Shown: one piece after another, positions 1 through 7,275 of the stretch
Layout: every line of letters begins with the position of its first letter
Numbering within the stretch: position 1 is the stretch's first letter
The notes under the pieces: model-generated
The model's database searches: none
What the model saw: only the letters and a program-made list of their open reading frames with translations
What the model was told of the DNA's origin: nothing
Position numbers and translations under genes: made by a program
DNA from: a virus
Virus record (IMG/VR): IMGVR_UViG_3300025430_000054
Location: 1-37,318 of that record
DNA length: 37,318 nt
Direction: 5' to 3' (one strand)

Positions 1-1453
1 GAGTAATTGCACCCGACAGTACTTCCGGTGTGAATGCTACAGTTTTAGCACTAATTAATTTATTTTCGTCGCCAGTGGCTGCCGAACTTTGACTAGCAGC
101 AATTTGTCTATTATAAGTGTTAATTGCTGTGTAGTACGTAGTATCAAAATTAATTTTAAGATCAACAATGTCTGTATTTTTACCAGTGTACAAGTAATTG
201 TAATACTTAACTACCCACGGACGAGTATCTGGAATAGTGCCTTTCATTGAAGGATGAGAACCCTTCCATGATGTATATTGATGGACAACATAAGTGAATG
301 ACATTGGTCTGCGAGATTTAGTCTTATCGTACACACCCGATTGTATTGCTCCGCTATAGTCAACCCCTTCGTACAATGTTTTTACTACTGTCTTAAACAA
401 GTTAGTAGGGTCTGTTTGATTTCCATTATTATTGGCTTTTTCTAACCCAAGCTGTGTATTAATTAGCCAATCCGATTGCACTATTACTCTAGCAATTAAA
501 TCCATTACCGAAGTACCTTTTGGTATGCTCCAGGTTAGCTTATCCAATACTAAATTAGAATCCTTAGTGCTTGCCCATGTAAGTGGTGCTTCGTTTTTAT
601 TAACGATCGACGAAGAGGAAATAGCATCATCTATGTCAAAATAAACAGCGTCAGCATATTGATATCTACCAGTTAATACTTCTGTTGTATAGTATCTATT
701 CCACTGGTTTTTAAATTCTGTAAAAAATTCAGCTACTGTTCCAGCTGTTACAGTAAAATCAGCTGGAGTAGTTGTGTGTTCGTTGCGTTGCCCTATATGA
801 GTTGATGGCGCAAATTGTATTTTGTACTCTGCACCTTTGGCAGATACTGCCACTTTCATGCTTAGTATCGAAATAGGATAACGTTTTCTGTACAGAGCAG
901 TTTCACTGTCTGGTATTGGTTGACCGTTATCGTCAAATCCTTTAAAATCAATTTGTAATAAAAATGGTTGCTGAGTATAGTTAATATATTTCTTTTGCAC
1001 CGGATCCCAACTCGCATCAGCTAATGTATCAATAAATGTAACACCATATGGCTCAACTACAGTCATTGATCCTGTGGCGAGATTGGTGTGTTTACTAACT
1101 TGATTGAGGCCAATCAGCGTTGACAACTGCACTTCCTGCAATTGATAATTTAAGCCATACTGACTAGGTAGTCTACGATCAGTAAATCGACCTCCGTCTT
1201 CGGCTACTACATAACTTAGCGGCCCAAGTTGATATGCTTGTGCAGCATCAACATCGTCACATGCCATTAGATTGTTTTTGTCGCCAATATCAAGCCACCA
1301 TAAACTCCATGAGTAGGTCCAGGATGCATAATTGTGCATTGGGTTAGGAACCGCAGGGGTAGCTAGAGGAATTTTATTTCCCTTATCTTGACCAGTAGAT
1401 CCAACACCATTGATGTTTACTGGTCCAGGATCAATGGCTGTAGTGTTTGCCAT
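1..1453 (-). CDS. Large virion structural protein, probably baseplate hub-like (3' end beyond window)
   Basis: An open frame starts at the ATG complementary to 1451-1453 and stays open for 484 codons to the left edge, so the C-terminus is missing. GGAA lies nine bases before the start. The stop of the gp53 gene is only four bases upstream, so the two are co-transcribed. The protein begins MANTTAIDPGPVNINGVG, and residues around 130-190 read like phage baseplate hub proteins (SMTVVEPYGVTFIDTLAD, then QQPFLLQIDFKGFDDNGQP). A later segment, WVVKYYNYLYTGKNTDIVDL, is also typical of large structural proteins of T4-like cyanophages. No signal peptide or membrane segment is visible. The structural role is inferred from these motifs and the baseplate operon. 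The exact T4 counterpart is not clear; a gp27-like hub protein is the best guess. Confidence 0.7.
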   Translation of the reverse strand, partial: MANTTAIDPGPVNINGVGSTGQDKGNKIPLATPAVPNPMHNYASWTYSWSLWWLDIGDKNNLMACDDVDAAQAYQLGPLSYVVAEDGGRFTDRRLPSQYGLNYQLQEVQLSTLIGLNQVSKHTNLATGSMTVVEPYGVTFIDTLADASWDPVQKKYINYTQQPFLLQIDFKGFDDNGQPIPDSETALYRKRYPISILSMKVAVSAKGAEYKIQFAPSTHIGQRNEHTTTPADFTVTAGTVAEFFTEFKNQWNRYYTTEVLTGRYQYADAVYFDIDDAISSSSIVNKNEAPLTWASTKDSNLVLDKLTWSIPKGTSVMDLIARVIVQSDWLINTQLGLEKANNNGNQTDPTNLFKTVVKTLYEGVDYSGAIQSGVYDKTKSRRPMSFTYVVHQYTSWKGSHPSMKGTIPDTRPWVVKYYNYLYTGKNTDIVDLKINFDTTYYTAINTYNRQIAASQSSAATGDENKLISAKTVAFTPEVLSGAIT

Positions 1454-1457
1454 TTAG

Positions 1458-1760
1458 TTAAATTCCGATTGCTTGTTGAAGGGTAGCTTTAGTTGGTACA
1501 TATATAACAACACCAGGTCTGAAATTTAGCAACGGATCTTTTAGTGTGTCGGGATTTCTAACCGCAAATACCCACCATAAGTTACTGTCTTGATATAAAT
1601 CGTGTGCTAGCAAATCTGGACGTAAATTATATGCAGAGTCGATTTGATATATTGCATCTGTTACCGCTGCCGGTATTGTTTTGCCTGCCCATACATCAAG
1701 GTATTGGCCCCAGGTGCTAGTGCCATAATATGGACTTGATTTAGAATATGTAGCTGACAT
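1458..1760 (-). CDS. 53: Baseplate wedge subunit, gp53-like
   Basis: A 100-aa protein. The C-terminal half (WWVFAVRNPDTLKDPLLNFRPGVVIYVP) has the pattern of T4 gp53 and its LysM-like end: a WW..A..N.DT..DPL motif followed by a PG..IYVP strand. T4 gp53 has about 196 residues, so this is a short version of the kind seen in aquatic T4-like phages. In T4, gp53 joins the wedges around the hub during baseplate assembly. The start codon overlaps the stop of the upstream 331-aa gene by one base (TAATG on the minus strand), which implies translational coupling. The family call rests on the C-terminal motif and the baseplate context. Confidence 0.75.
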   Translation of the reverse strand: MSATYSKSSPYYGTSTWGQYLDVWAGKTIPAAVTDAIYQIDSAYNLRPDLLAHDLYQDSNLWWVFAVRNPDTLKDPLLNFRPGVVIYVPTKATLQQAIGI

Positions 1761-2755
1761 TATAGGAATCCGCCGTTAGTACGATTGGCGCTAACAACAT
1801 TCTTAGCGCCTTGTGTTGCTCCAAATACAGTATTTGGTCTGCCGCTTGCACCCGGGTTAATTAATGCCCCTGCTGCAAAGTCAGTGAGACTAAATCCTCG
1901 ACTTTGTGCATAACGACTGTATACCGGTTGTAGTGTTAATGTAATAGAACTTGTTGTTGGCAAGCGTGTACTGTTTAATCTATAGTTAGTAAACTGCGGA
2001 TTGTATCCTGTGTTAGTAGCACGTGGCTCTGGGATATCCATGTAGTCAACATCCGACGGCATAGTATGAGCAAAGCTAGTTACCAAGCAAGGAACGTTAG
2101 GGAAATAGTATTGTCCATAACCGTTTAAGTAAACCAACGGAGGAGGGTTGCCTGCTAACGGATCTTGTCCGTAAAACATTTTTGTAATCGATCTAAAGAA
2201 GTAAATTGTAGCCAATAAGTATTGACCTTCGTTAACACTTTGTACAGTAAAATCTGTAGTCAATTGGATTGCTTGTACTTCGGAGTTGTCGTAGTAATAT
2301 TGTGCATAGTTACTATGAGTTAATTTTTGTGGAGTATAGTTAGCCGTATGTTGTACAGTAATCTGCGGAGTATATGGAAATACTACACCAATACGTTGTG
2401 TGCCGCCACCAGCAAAGATATTAGAAATTGCGCCAGCTACTGCATTTACAGATCCTAACCCAGCTTCTCTAACCAATGGGCTTAATAATACGTTGCTAGG
2501 ATCGTTGTAGAAATAGTTGCTACCCGGGGCTAATCCAACACGCACACGCCAGTCTAGTGCAGCGTCTGGGAATATAAAACGTGGAGCAGGTCCTACTGTT
2601 TTATTGCTATATTGGAACATATCTGCTACGTTTTGTCTATTGCTAGCTGGGCTTAAGCCAACAGAACCTAATAGGCTAGACCCAATGGCAGAGCCAATTG
2701 AGTTATTACTGCCGCCTGCTGGGCCTGGTAATGATGCATTAGGTAAAACTGGCAT
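1760..2755 (-). CDS. Virion structural protein, probable baseplate/tail component
   Basis: A 331-aa protein, first gene of the minus-strand late operon. AGGA is placed seven bases before the ATG, and a late promoter octamer lies at 2777-2784. The N-terminal ~70 residues are Gly/Ser/Asn-rich. The core holds blocks typical of structural proteins in T4-like phages of aquatic bacteria: GVVFPYTPQITVQHTANY, then ANYTPQKLTHSNY, then FFRSITKMFYGQD, PPPLVYLNGYGQYYFPNVP and MPSDVDYMDIPEP. Residue Phe-Pro-Tyr-Thr-Pro in the first block and the DVDY motif are the most family-like features. No catalytic motif is seen. Its position directly before gp53 and a hub-like gene suggests a baseplate or tail-tube-cap role (gp48/gp54 position), but this is inference and no T4 symbol is assigned. 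Confidence 0.65.
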   Translation of the reverse strand: MPVLPNASLPGPAGGSNNSIGSAIGSSLLGSVGLSPASNRQNVADMFQYSNKTVGPAPRFIFPDAALDWRVRVGLAPGSNYFYNDPSNVLLSPLVREAGLGSVNAVAGAISNIFAGGGTQRIGVVFPYTPQITVQHTANYTPQKLTHSNYAQYYYDNSEVQAIQLTTDFTVQSVNEGQYLLATIYFFRSITKMFYGQDPLAGNPPPLVYLNGYGQYYFPNVPCLVTSFAHTMPSDVDYMDIPEPRATNTGYNPQFTNYRLNSTRLPTTSSITLTLQPVYSRYAQSRGFSLTDFAAGALINPGASGRPNTVFGATQGAKNVVSANRTNGGFL

Positions 2756-2776
2756 AATATGTCCTGTGTTATACTG

Positions 2777-2784
2777 TATTTATT
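2777..2784 (-). promoter_or_regulatory. Late promoter octamer AATAAATA (minus strand)
   Basis: On the minus strand the sequence reads TAATAAATA. This is one base from the T4 late consensus TATAAATA, which gp55-programmed RNA polymerase recognises at about -10. The predicted start near 2771 gives a leader of about 16 bases carrying AGGA before the ATG at 2755. The promoter would drive the three-gene baseplate operon. Confidence 0.7.
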
Positions 2785-2833
2785 ACCCGCAATTATAGGC
2801 TAATATAATGTTTGGACTATTTTCATAAAAAGG

Positions 2834-2863
2834 TTGACACAGCCAAATTAAATATGTTAGTAT
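2834..2863 (+). promoter_or_regulatory. Sigma70-like early promoter of gene 55
   Basis: A perfect -35 box TTGACA at 2834-2839 is followed after 18 bases by TAGTAT at 2858-2863 (4 of 6 matches to TATAAT). Transcription would start near 2870. The -10 box abuts the first in-frame GTG (2864), so that codon cannot be translated from this promoter. This moves the start of gene 55 to the GTG at 2888. Confidence 0.6.
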
Positions 2864-2887
2864 GTGCTAACTTTAAAGGAAACGCAG

Positions 2888-3775
2888 GTGCGCCATAACT
2901 ATCTTAATAATAAAGACATTCTAAAAGAAATCCACAAAAGCAAAACAACTTACTGTTGTTTTCCAAATCTAGAAGATGCTGCATATGACATGATCTTGCT
3001 AGATGTTAGTAAAATTAACAAAAAGAACATTTTACAAGCACGTAAAGATCGTGCAGAACGTTTGACTAAACTAGCACACGAGGCCGCTGTGGCCGCAGAT
3101 GGTGTTAAACGTAAAATGGACGAGTTTGAAGTCAAGCTCAAAGAAGTCAAAGATACCGATGTAGTATTCCGTGTAATGACGTGGGAACATATTCCAGTCG
3201 ACGATGTTAAAAGTCGCAAGGCCGCAGTTAAGGCAATGGAAGAAGATGGCCTGGTGCGCTCAGAATACGACGATGATGAGCTAGACATTGCAGGTAATAC
3301 AAAATACGTTAAATGTAACTTTCCTCCGTTTTTTCATTATAAAGTCAATGAAGAAGGTGAGCCGTATGTTGTGGGCAAGAGCCATTGGCAAGGTACACTT
3401 AAAAAGGGACACTTTAGTCGCGAACACGGCAAGATGACTCCTAAGCTAGCTCATATGTTTATTAAACTATGCGAACGCTATGCTACACGCTCTAACTGGA
3501 GAGGATATACTTACAATGACGAAATGCGATCACAGGCACTACTACAGCTATCTCAAATTGGACTTCAGTTTGATGAAGCGAAAAGTCAAAATCCGTTTGC
3601 CTATTATACTGCTGCTATCACCAATTCATTTACTCGGGTACTTAATATCGAAAAGCGTAATCAAAATTTGCGAGACGATATCCTCGAAATGAACAACTTA
3701 ACTCCATCCTATACACGCCAGGGTATGAAAATTTCTACTAGTTCTGGTGGTAGCGATGGCGGCTACGATGATTGA
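2888..3775 (+). CDS. 55: RNA polymerase sigma factor for late transcription, gp55-like
   Basis: A 295-aa protein from the GTG at 2888; the longer frame opens at GTG 2864 inside the promoter. AAAGGA at 2875-2880 sits seven bases before 2888, which decides the start. The C-terminal ~110 residues match T4 gp55: RGYTYNDEMRSQALLQLSQI corresponds to the sigma region 2 helix, followed by FDEAKSQNPFAYYTAAITNSF (T4 has a YKNPHAYITQACFNAF block) and a basic stretch. The N-terminal HNYLNNKDILKEI also matches the T4 start. Between these lies an insert of about 150 residues, with a charged helical part and a CNFPPFFHY...KSHWQGTLKKGHFSREHGK part, absent from 185-aa T4 gp55. It would direct host RNA polymerase to the NATAAATA promoters found in this window. 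Confidence 0.88.
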   Translation: MRHNYLNNKDILKEIHKSKTTYCCFPNLEDAAYDMILLDVSKINKKNILQARKDRAERLTKLAHEAAVAADGVKRKMDEFEVKLKEVKDTDVVFRVMTWEHIPVDDVKSRKAAVKAMEEDGLVRSEYDDDELDIAGNTKYVKCNFPPFFHYKVNEEGEPYVVGKSHWQGTLKKGHFSREHGKMTPKLAHMFIKLCERYATRSNWRGYTYNDEMRSQALLQLSQIGLQFDEAKSQNPFAYYTAAITNSFTRVLNIEKRNQNLRDDILEMNNLTPSYTRQGMKISTSSGGSDGGYDD

Positions 3776-3787
3776 ACGAATTAGTAT

Positions 3788-3816
3788 TTGATCTTTTCCT
3801 TTTAATAGTGTATAGT
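3788..3816 (+). promoter_or_regulatory. Sigma70-like promoter of gene 47, leaderless arrangement
   Basis: TTGATC at 3788-3793, a 17-base spacer, then TATAGT at 3811-3816. The expected transcription start (3822-3824) coincides with the ATG of gene 47 at 3824, and no Shine-Dalgarno sequence precedes that ATG. A transcript with almost no leader is therefore predicted. Confidence 0.55.
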
Positions 3817-3823
3817 CGTAGCT

Positions 3824-4840
3824 ATGACTAATCTATTTAAAAAGGCCGCGGTCTTTACCGATATACACTTTGGACTAAAATCAAACAGTCAACTACACAA
3901 CGATGACTGTTTGAACTTTGTTAAATGGGCTACCCAGAAAGCCAAAGAAGAAGGATGCGAGACTTGCATCTTTACTGGCGACTGGCACAATAATCGTGCT
4001 AGTATTAATATTCTCACACTTCAATACAGTCTACAAGCACTGGAGCATTTAAATGCCAACTTTGAAAACACTTACTTCATTCCGGGCAACCATGATTTGT
4101 ATTATCGCGATAAACGTGATGTACAATCTGTGGAGTGGGCCAAACACCTCAGTAACATTCACATTTGTAACGATTGGACTACTATGGGCGATGTTACTAT
4201 TGCTCCTTGGCTCGTGGGCGATGACCATAAGAAGCTTAAAAAGCTAAAAGGCAAATATATGTTCGGGCACTTCGAGTTGCCTGGATATATGATGAACGCT
4301 ATGGTTGCTATGCCCGATCACGGCGAGATGTCTGCAGATTCGTTACTAGGCTTTGAACATGTTTACTCAGGGCACTTCCATAAACGACAAACTAAAGGCA
4401 ATGTTACTTACTTAGGCAATTGCTTCCCGCATAACTACGCAGATGCAGGCGATGACGATCGTGGTCTAATGATTTTAGAATGGGACAAGCCGCCTGTATA
4501 TCACGCATGGCCGGATCAACCGTTATATCGTGTGTTTAACTTGTCGGACGTACTTAAACATACCGAAGTTATGCTTAAACCTAACATGCATGTACGTGTC
4601 AATTTAGACATTGATATTAGCTACGAAGAAGCTACGTTTATCAAAGAAACATTCATTGATACTTACAAACTTAGAGAGATTACAATTATCCCAGCTAAGG
4701 TTACAGACTTAACCGATTACGAAATACAAGGCAACATTGAATTTGAAAGCGTCGATCAAATTGTATTCGGGCAGTTAAGCACAATTGACAGCGAACAATT
4801 TAACAAAAATCTATTGTTAGACATTTACAGAAATCTATAG
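3824..4840 (+). CDS. 47: Recombination endonuclease subunit gp47 (SbcD/Mre11-type)
   Basis: A 338-aa calcineurin-like metallophosphoesterase, the size of T4 gp47 (339 aa). All metal-binding motifs are visible: D13-x-H15 (DIHFG), GDWHN with D53 and H55, GNHD with N89, H90 and D91, H149 in GHFE, and H184-x-H186 in SGHFHK. The C-terminal third corresponds to the domain that binds the gp46 coiled-coil base. With gp46 it resects DNA ends for recombination-dependent replication. In T4, genes 47 and 46 are near neighbours. Here they are separated by 2.4 kb holding two radical SAM genes. The stop codon overlaps the GTG of the next gene by one base. Confidence 0.93.
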   Translation: MTNLFKKAAVFTDIHFGLKSNSQLHNDDCLNFVKWATQKAKEEGCETCIFTGDWHNNRASINILTLQYSLQALEHLNANFENTYFIPGNHDLYYRDKRDVQSVEWAKHLSNIHICNDWTTMGDVTIAPWLVGDDHKKLKKLKGKYMFGHFELPGYMMNAMVAMPDHGEMSADSLLGFEHVYSGHFHKRQTKGNVTYLGNCFPHNYADAGDDDRGLMILEWDKPPVYHAWPDQPLYRVFNLSDVLKHTEVMLKPNMHVRVNLDIDISYEEATFIKETFIDTYKLREITIIPAKVTDLTDYEIQGNIEFESVDQIVFGQLSTIDSEQFNKNLLLDIYRNL

Positions 4841-5832
4841 TGTATAAACTTGAGGACATACGCAGATTAGAAATTGAGCCCACAAACACTTGCCAGGCTC
4901 GCTGTCCTCAATGTCTACGCACTCCCACAGATGGTAGCGTAAACAAGACATTAAACAACGAACTAACTTTAGATTTACTTAAAGAACGTATTCCTGCTAG
5001 CTTTTGGGCTAACTTAACCAGCATTAACTTTAATGGCAGCACCGGCGACTGCATGGCGCATAAAAGTATTCGTAACCTTGTAGAATACATGAAGCTACAC
5101 AGCACAGCGCCTATTGTAATGCACACCAATGGTGGACTAGGATCAACTAGCACATGGACTGATTTAGCTATGTTGCTAGGGCCAGAAGATAAAGTTATAT
5201 TTGGCATAGATGGCTTAGCTGATACTAGCCCACTATACAGAATTGGCGTCGACTTTGACCTAGCCGTTAAGAATGCACAAACATTTATACTTGCTGGCGG
5301 TTATGCAGAATGGCAATATATTGTTTTTAAACATAATCAACATCAAGTTGAAGAGGCTAGACAATTAAGCCGGGATCTAGGATTTGCACACTTTTGGTTG
5401 CGTAGCTCGGGCCGTTTTACCAATAGCGGATACCAAGACGTTTATGCCAACGGTGTAGTTACTCATCGCTTAGAGCCCGCAGATATTAAACTTAATTTTG
5501 TCGAAGCAGAACTAGAATATAAAAAGAATATTAGTACTACTGCTATTGACTGTGAAGCAATCAATACTAAATGGATATCTATCTATGCTGACGGAACTGT
5601 GTGGCCCTGTTGCCATTTAATGGGATGGCATCGTGCCCACGACTTTAGCATTTCCAATTTAGTTAATAAAAAATTAAATGATGTCATTGGCGACTATAAA
5701 AAAATTAATTTACACTACAACGACCTCAAAGATATCATCAACAGCGATGTTTTTCAAGTTAAGTATCCTGAAAACTTTGCTAGTAATCAACCCAACCCTA
5801 TTTGCGTAAGCAACTGTAGACGCTGTGAATAA
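4840..5832 (+). CDS. Radical SAM/SPASM enzyme 1 (unknown substrate)
   Basis: A 330-aa protein. The radical SAM cluster motif C18-x3-C22-x2-C25 (CQARCPQC) binds the 4Fe-4S cluster that cleaves S-adenosylmethionine. FNGSTGDC follows where many SPASM enzymes have N-G-x-x-G-D-P. The C-terminal domain carries C238, C257-C258 (WPCCHLM) and C322-x3-C326-x2-C329 at the very end, a SPASM-type auxiliary cluster layout. Known SPASM enzymes mostly modify ribosomally made peptides or enzyme active sites. No precursor peptide is seen here. GTG start, overlapping the gene 47 stop by one base, so expression depends on gene 47 translation. It resembles the protein at 9005-9985 along its length. Radical SAM class is certain from the motif; the substrate is unknown. 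Confidence 0.85.
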   Translation: MYKLEDIRRLEIEPTNTCQARCPQCLRTPTDGSVNKTLNNELTLDLLKERIPASFWANLTSINFNGSTGDCMAHKSIRNLVEYMKLHSTAPIVMHTNGGLGSTSTWTDLAMLLGPEDKVIFGIDGLADTSPLYRIGVDFDLAVKNAQTFILAGGYAEWQYIVFKHNQHQVEEARQLSRDLGFAHFWLRSSGRFTNSGYQDVYANGVVTHRLEPADIKLNFVEAELEYKKNISTTAIDCEAINTKWISIYADGTVWPCCHLMGWHRAHDFSISNLVNKKLNDVIGDYKKINLHYNDLKDIINSDVFQVKYPENFASNQPNPICVSNCRRCE

Positions 5833-7261
5833 AGAACAATTACGTGCCAATTTAGAACTAGACTACAAGTTAGTAGCTTTTGTTGACTTTGCTGACGTTA
5901 GCCACACACCAACAGCAGCCTATAAGCTACTAGAAAGTGTACGCAAAGATGTATTTGCTGACTATGAGCGTATTGTGTTTTATGGTAACTACCCGGACAT
6001 AGAATTAGTTAACCACGTTGCTCGTGCTAGAGAATTACTAGACATTGGCGAGTATTTTTGTATTTGGCAAAACGAGATAACAGATGCAGGTGTACCGGGA
6101 ACAGGATATCGCGTTAGCCAAGATACTTTTTGTCCGTTACTATGGAGCCATTTAGAAGTTAGACACACAGGCAACGTACACCCTTGTTGTGTTAGCGCAG
6201 ACTATTTAGGCAATGCTAACGAAAGCACCCTAACAGAAATATTCCACAGCGACGCTATCAATCAAGTAAGAACCCAACTACTCAACGGAGTACGTGCCAA
6301 AGGCTGTGAGCATTGTTGGCGCATAGAAGATCAGGGGCTAACCAGTAATCGTCAATGGCACGTAAGTAAAAATGCCGAAGAGTTTTATGCCACATGGTAC
6401 GATAGCCTAGCCATACGTAGCTTAGACTTAAAGCCTGGTAATGTATGTAACTTTAAATGTCGTACCTGTAATCCCACTAGCAGTAGTTTAGTAGCTGACG
6501 AGTATAGACAAATACAAATTAAGTCCGGTGTTATTGCCCCTGTTGTTGGCAATCGTTGGGATGGATATAATGAATATACTTGGGCAGAGTTAGATAAACT
6601 ATTGCCCACAATAGAAAACTTAGACTTTTACGGCGGCGAACCATTTTTACTCAAAGAGTTAAAAACGTTTTTGCGTAGTGCTGTTGAGAATGATCATGCC
6701 AAACACATAAGGATACACGTTAATACAAACGGTAGTATATATCCCGAAGATTTAATTGATACGTTGTTACAGTTTAAAGAAATTGATATTGCCGTAAGCA
6801 TTGATAACATTGGTGCACGGTTTGAATTAGAGCGCGGCGGTAGTTGGACTGAAGTCGAACGCAATATACTCAAATTTAAAGAGTTATCTAGTAATATCAA
6901 TTTGTGTGTTATGCCCACAGTTAATATACAAAATGTCTACTACCTAGATGAGTTAATTGCCTGGGCCAACCAAATTGGTGTTCGTTATGTATTAAACTTC
7001 CTAGATGAACCAAAGTATTTTAATATTGATCGTATGACTCCAGCAGCAAAGCAGTTAGTTGCCAACAAGTATGCCAACTCTCCAGTTAAGGAGTTACGCA
7101 ACATAGCCGAACAAGTAGCTAACTCTGAAGGTAGCGATGGGTCAGAGTTCGTAAGACGTGTACGTAGGTTTGATTCTATTAGGGATCAAGACTTCGGTAC
7201 AACCCATAAGGAAATTGCCCAAGCGATGGGATTTAATTTGATTTCTCAACAACAAGTATAG
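5825..7261 (+). CDS. Radical SAM enzyme 2 with N-terminal SPASM/twitch-like cysteine domain
   Basis: A 478-aa protein with GTG start, overlapping the previous gene by eight bases. The order of domains is unusual. Residues ~100-165 hold a SPASM/twitch-like cysteine set (C103, C121-C122 in HPCCV, C161-x2-C164) and come before the radical SAM core. The core has C208-x3-C212-x2-C215 (CNFKCRTC) and the SAM-binding G270-G271-E272-P273 (YGGEP), followed by HVNTNGSIYPEDLID and AVSIDNIG strands. Such proteins are known as twitch-domain radical SAM proteins in T4-like phages of cyanobacteria. The first ~100 residues have no recognised motif. The protein pairs with the preceding enzyme in the same way that 9967-11232 pairs with 9005-9985. 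Function unknown. Confidence 0.85.
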   Translation: MNKEQLRANLELDYKLVAFVDFADVSHTPTAAYKLLESVRKDVFADYERIVFYGNYPDIELVNHVARARELLDIGEYFCIWQNEITDAGVPGTGYRVSQDTFCPLLWSHLEVRHTGNVHPCCVSADYLGNANESTLTEIFHSDAINQVRTQLLNGVRAKGCEHCWRIEDQGLTSNRQWHVSKNAEEFYATWYDSLAIRSLDLKPGNVCNFKCRTCNPTSSSLVADEYRQIQIKSGVIAPVVGNRWDGYNEYTWAELDKLLPTIENLDFYGGEPFLLKELKTFLRSAVENDHAKHIRIHVNTNGSIYPEDLIDTLLQFKEIDIAVSIDNIGARFELERGGSWTEVERNILKFKELSSNINLCVMPTVNIQNVYYLDELIAWANQIGVRYVLNFLDEPKYFNIDRMTPAAKQLVANKYANSPVKELRNIAEQVANSEGSDGSEFVRRVRRFDSIRDQDFGTTHKEIAQAMGFNLISQQQV

Positions 7262-7267
7262 TATAAT
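7238..7267 (+). promoter_or_regulatory. Sigma70-like promoter of gene 46
   Basis: TTGATT at 7238-7243, an 18-base spacer and a perfect TATAAT at 7262-7267. It overlaps the last codons of the preceding radical SAM gene. The start is expected near 7273-7275, one to three bases before the ATG at 7276, so again little or no leader. It could let gene 46 and the second radical SAM pair be transcribed independently of gene 47. Confidence 0.6.
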
Positions 7268-7275
7268 AGCCAAAT

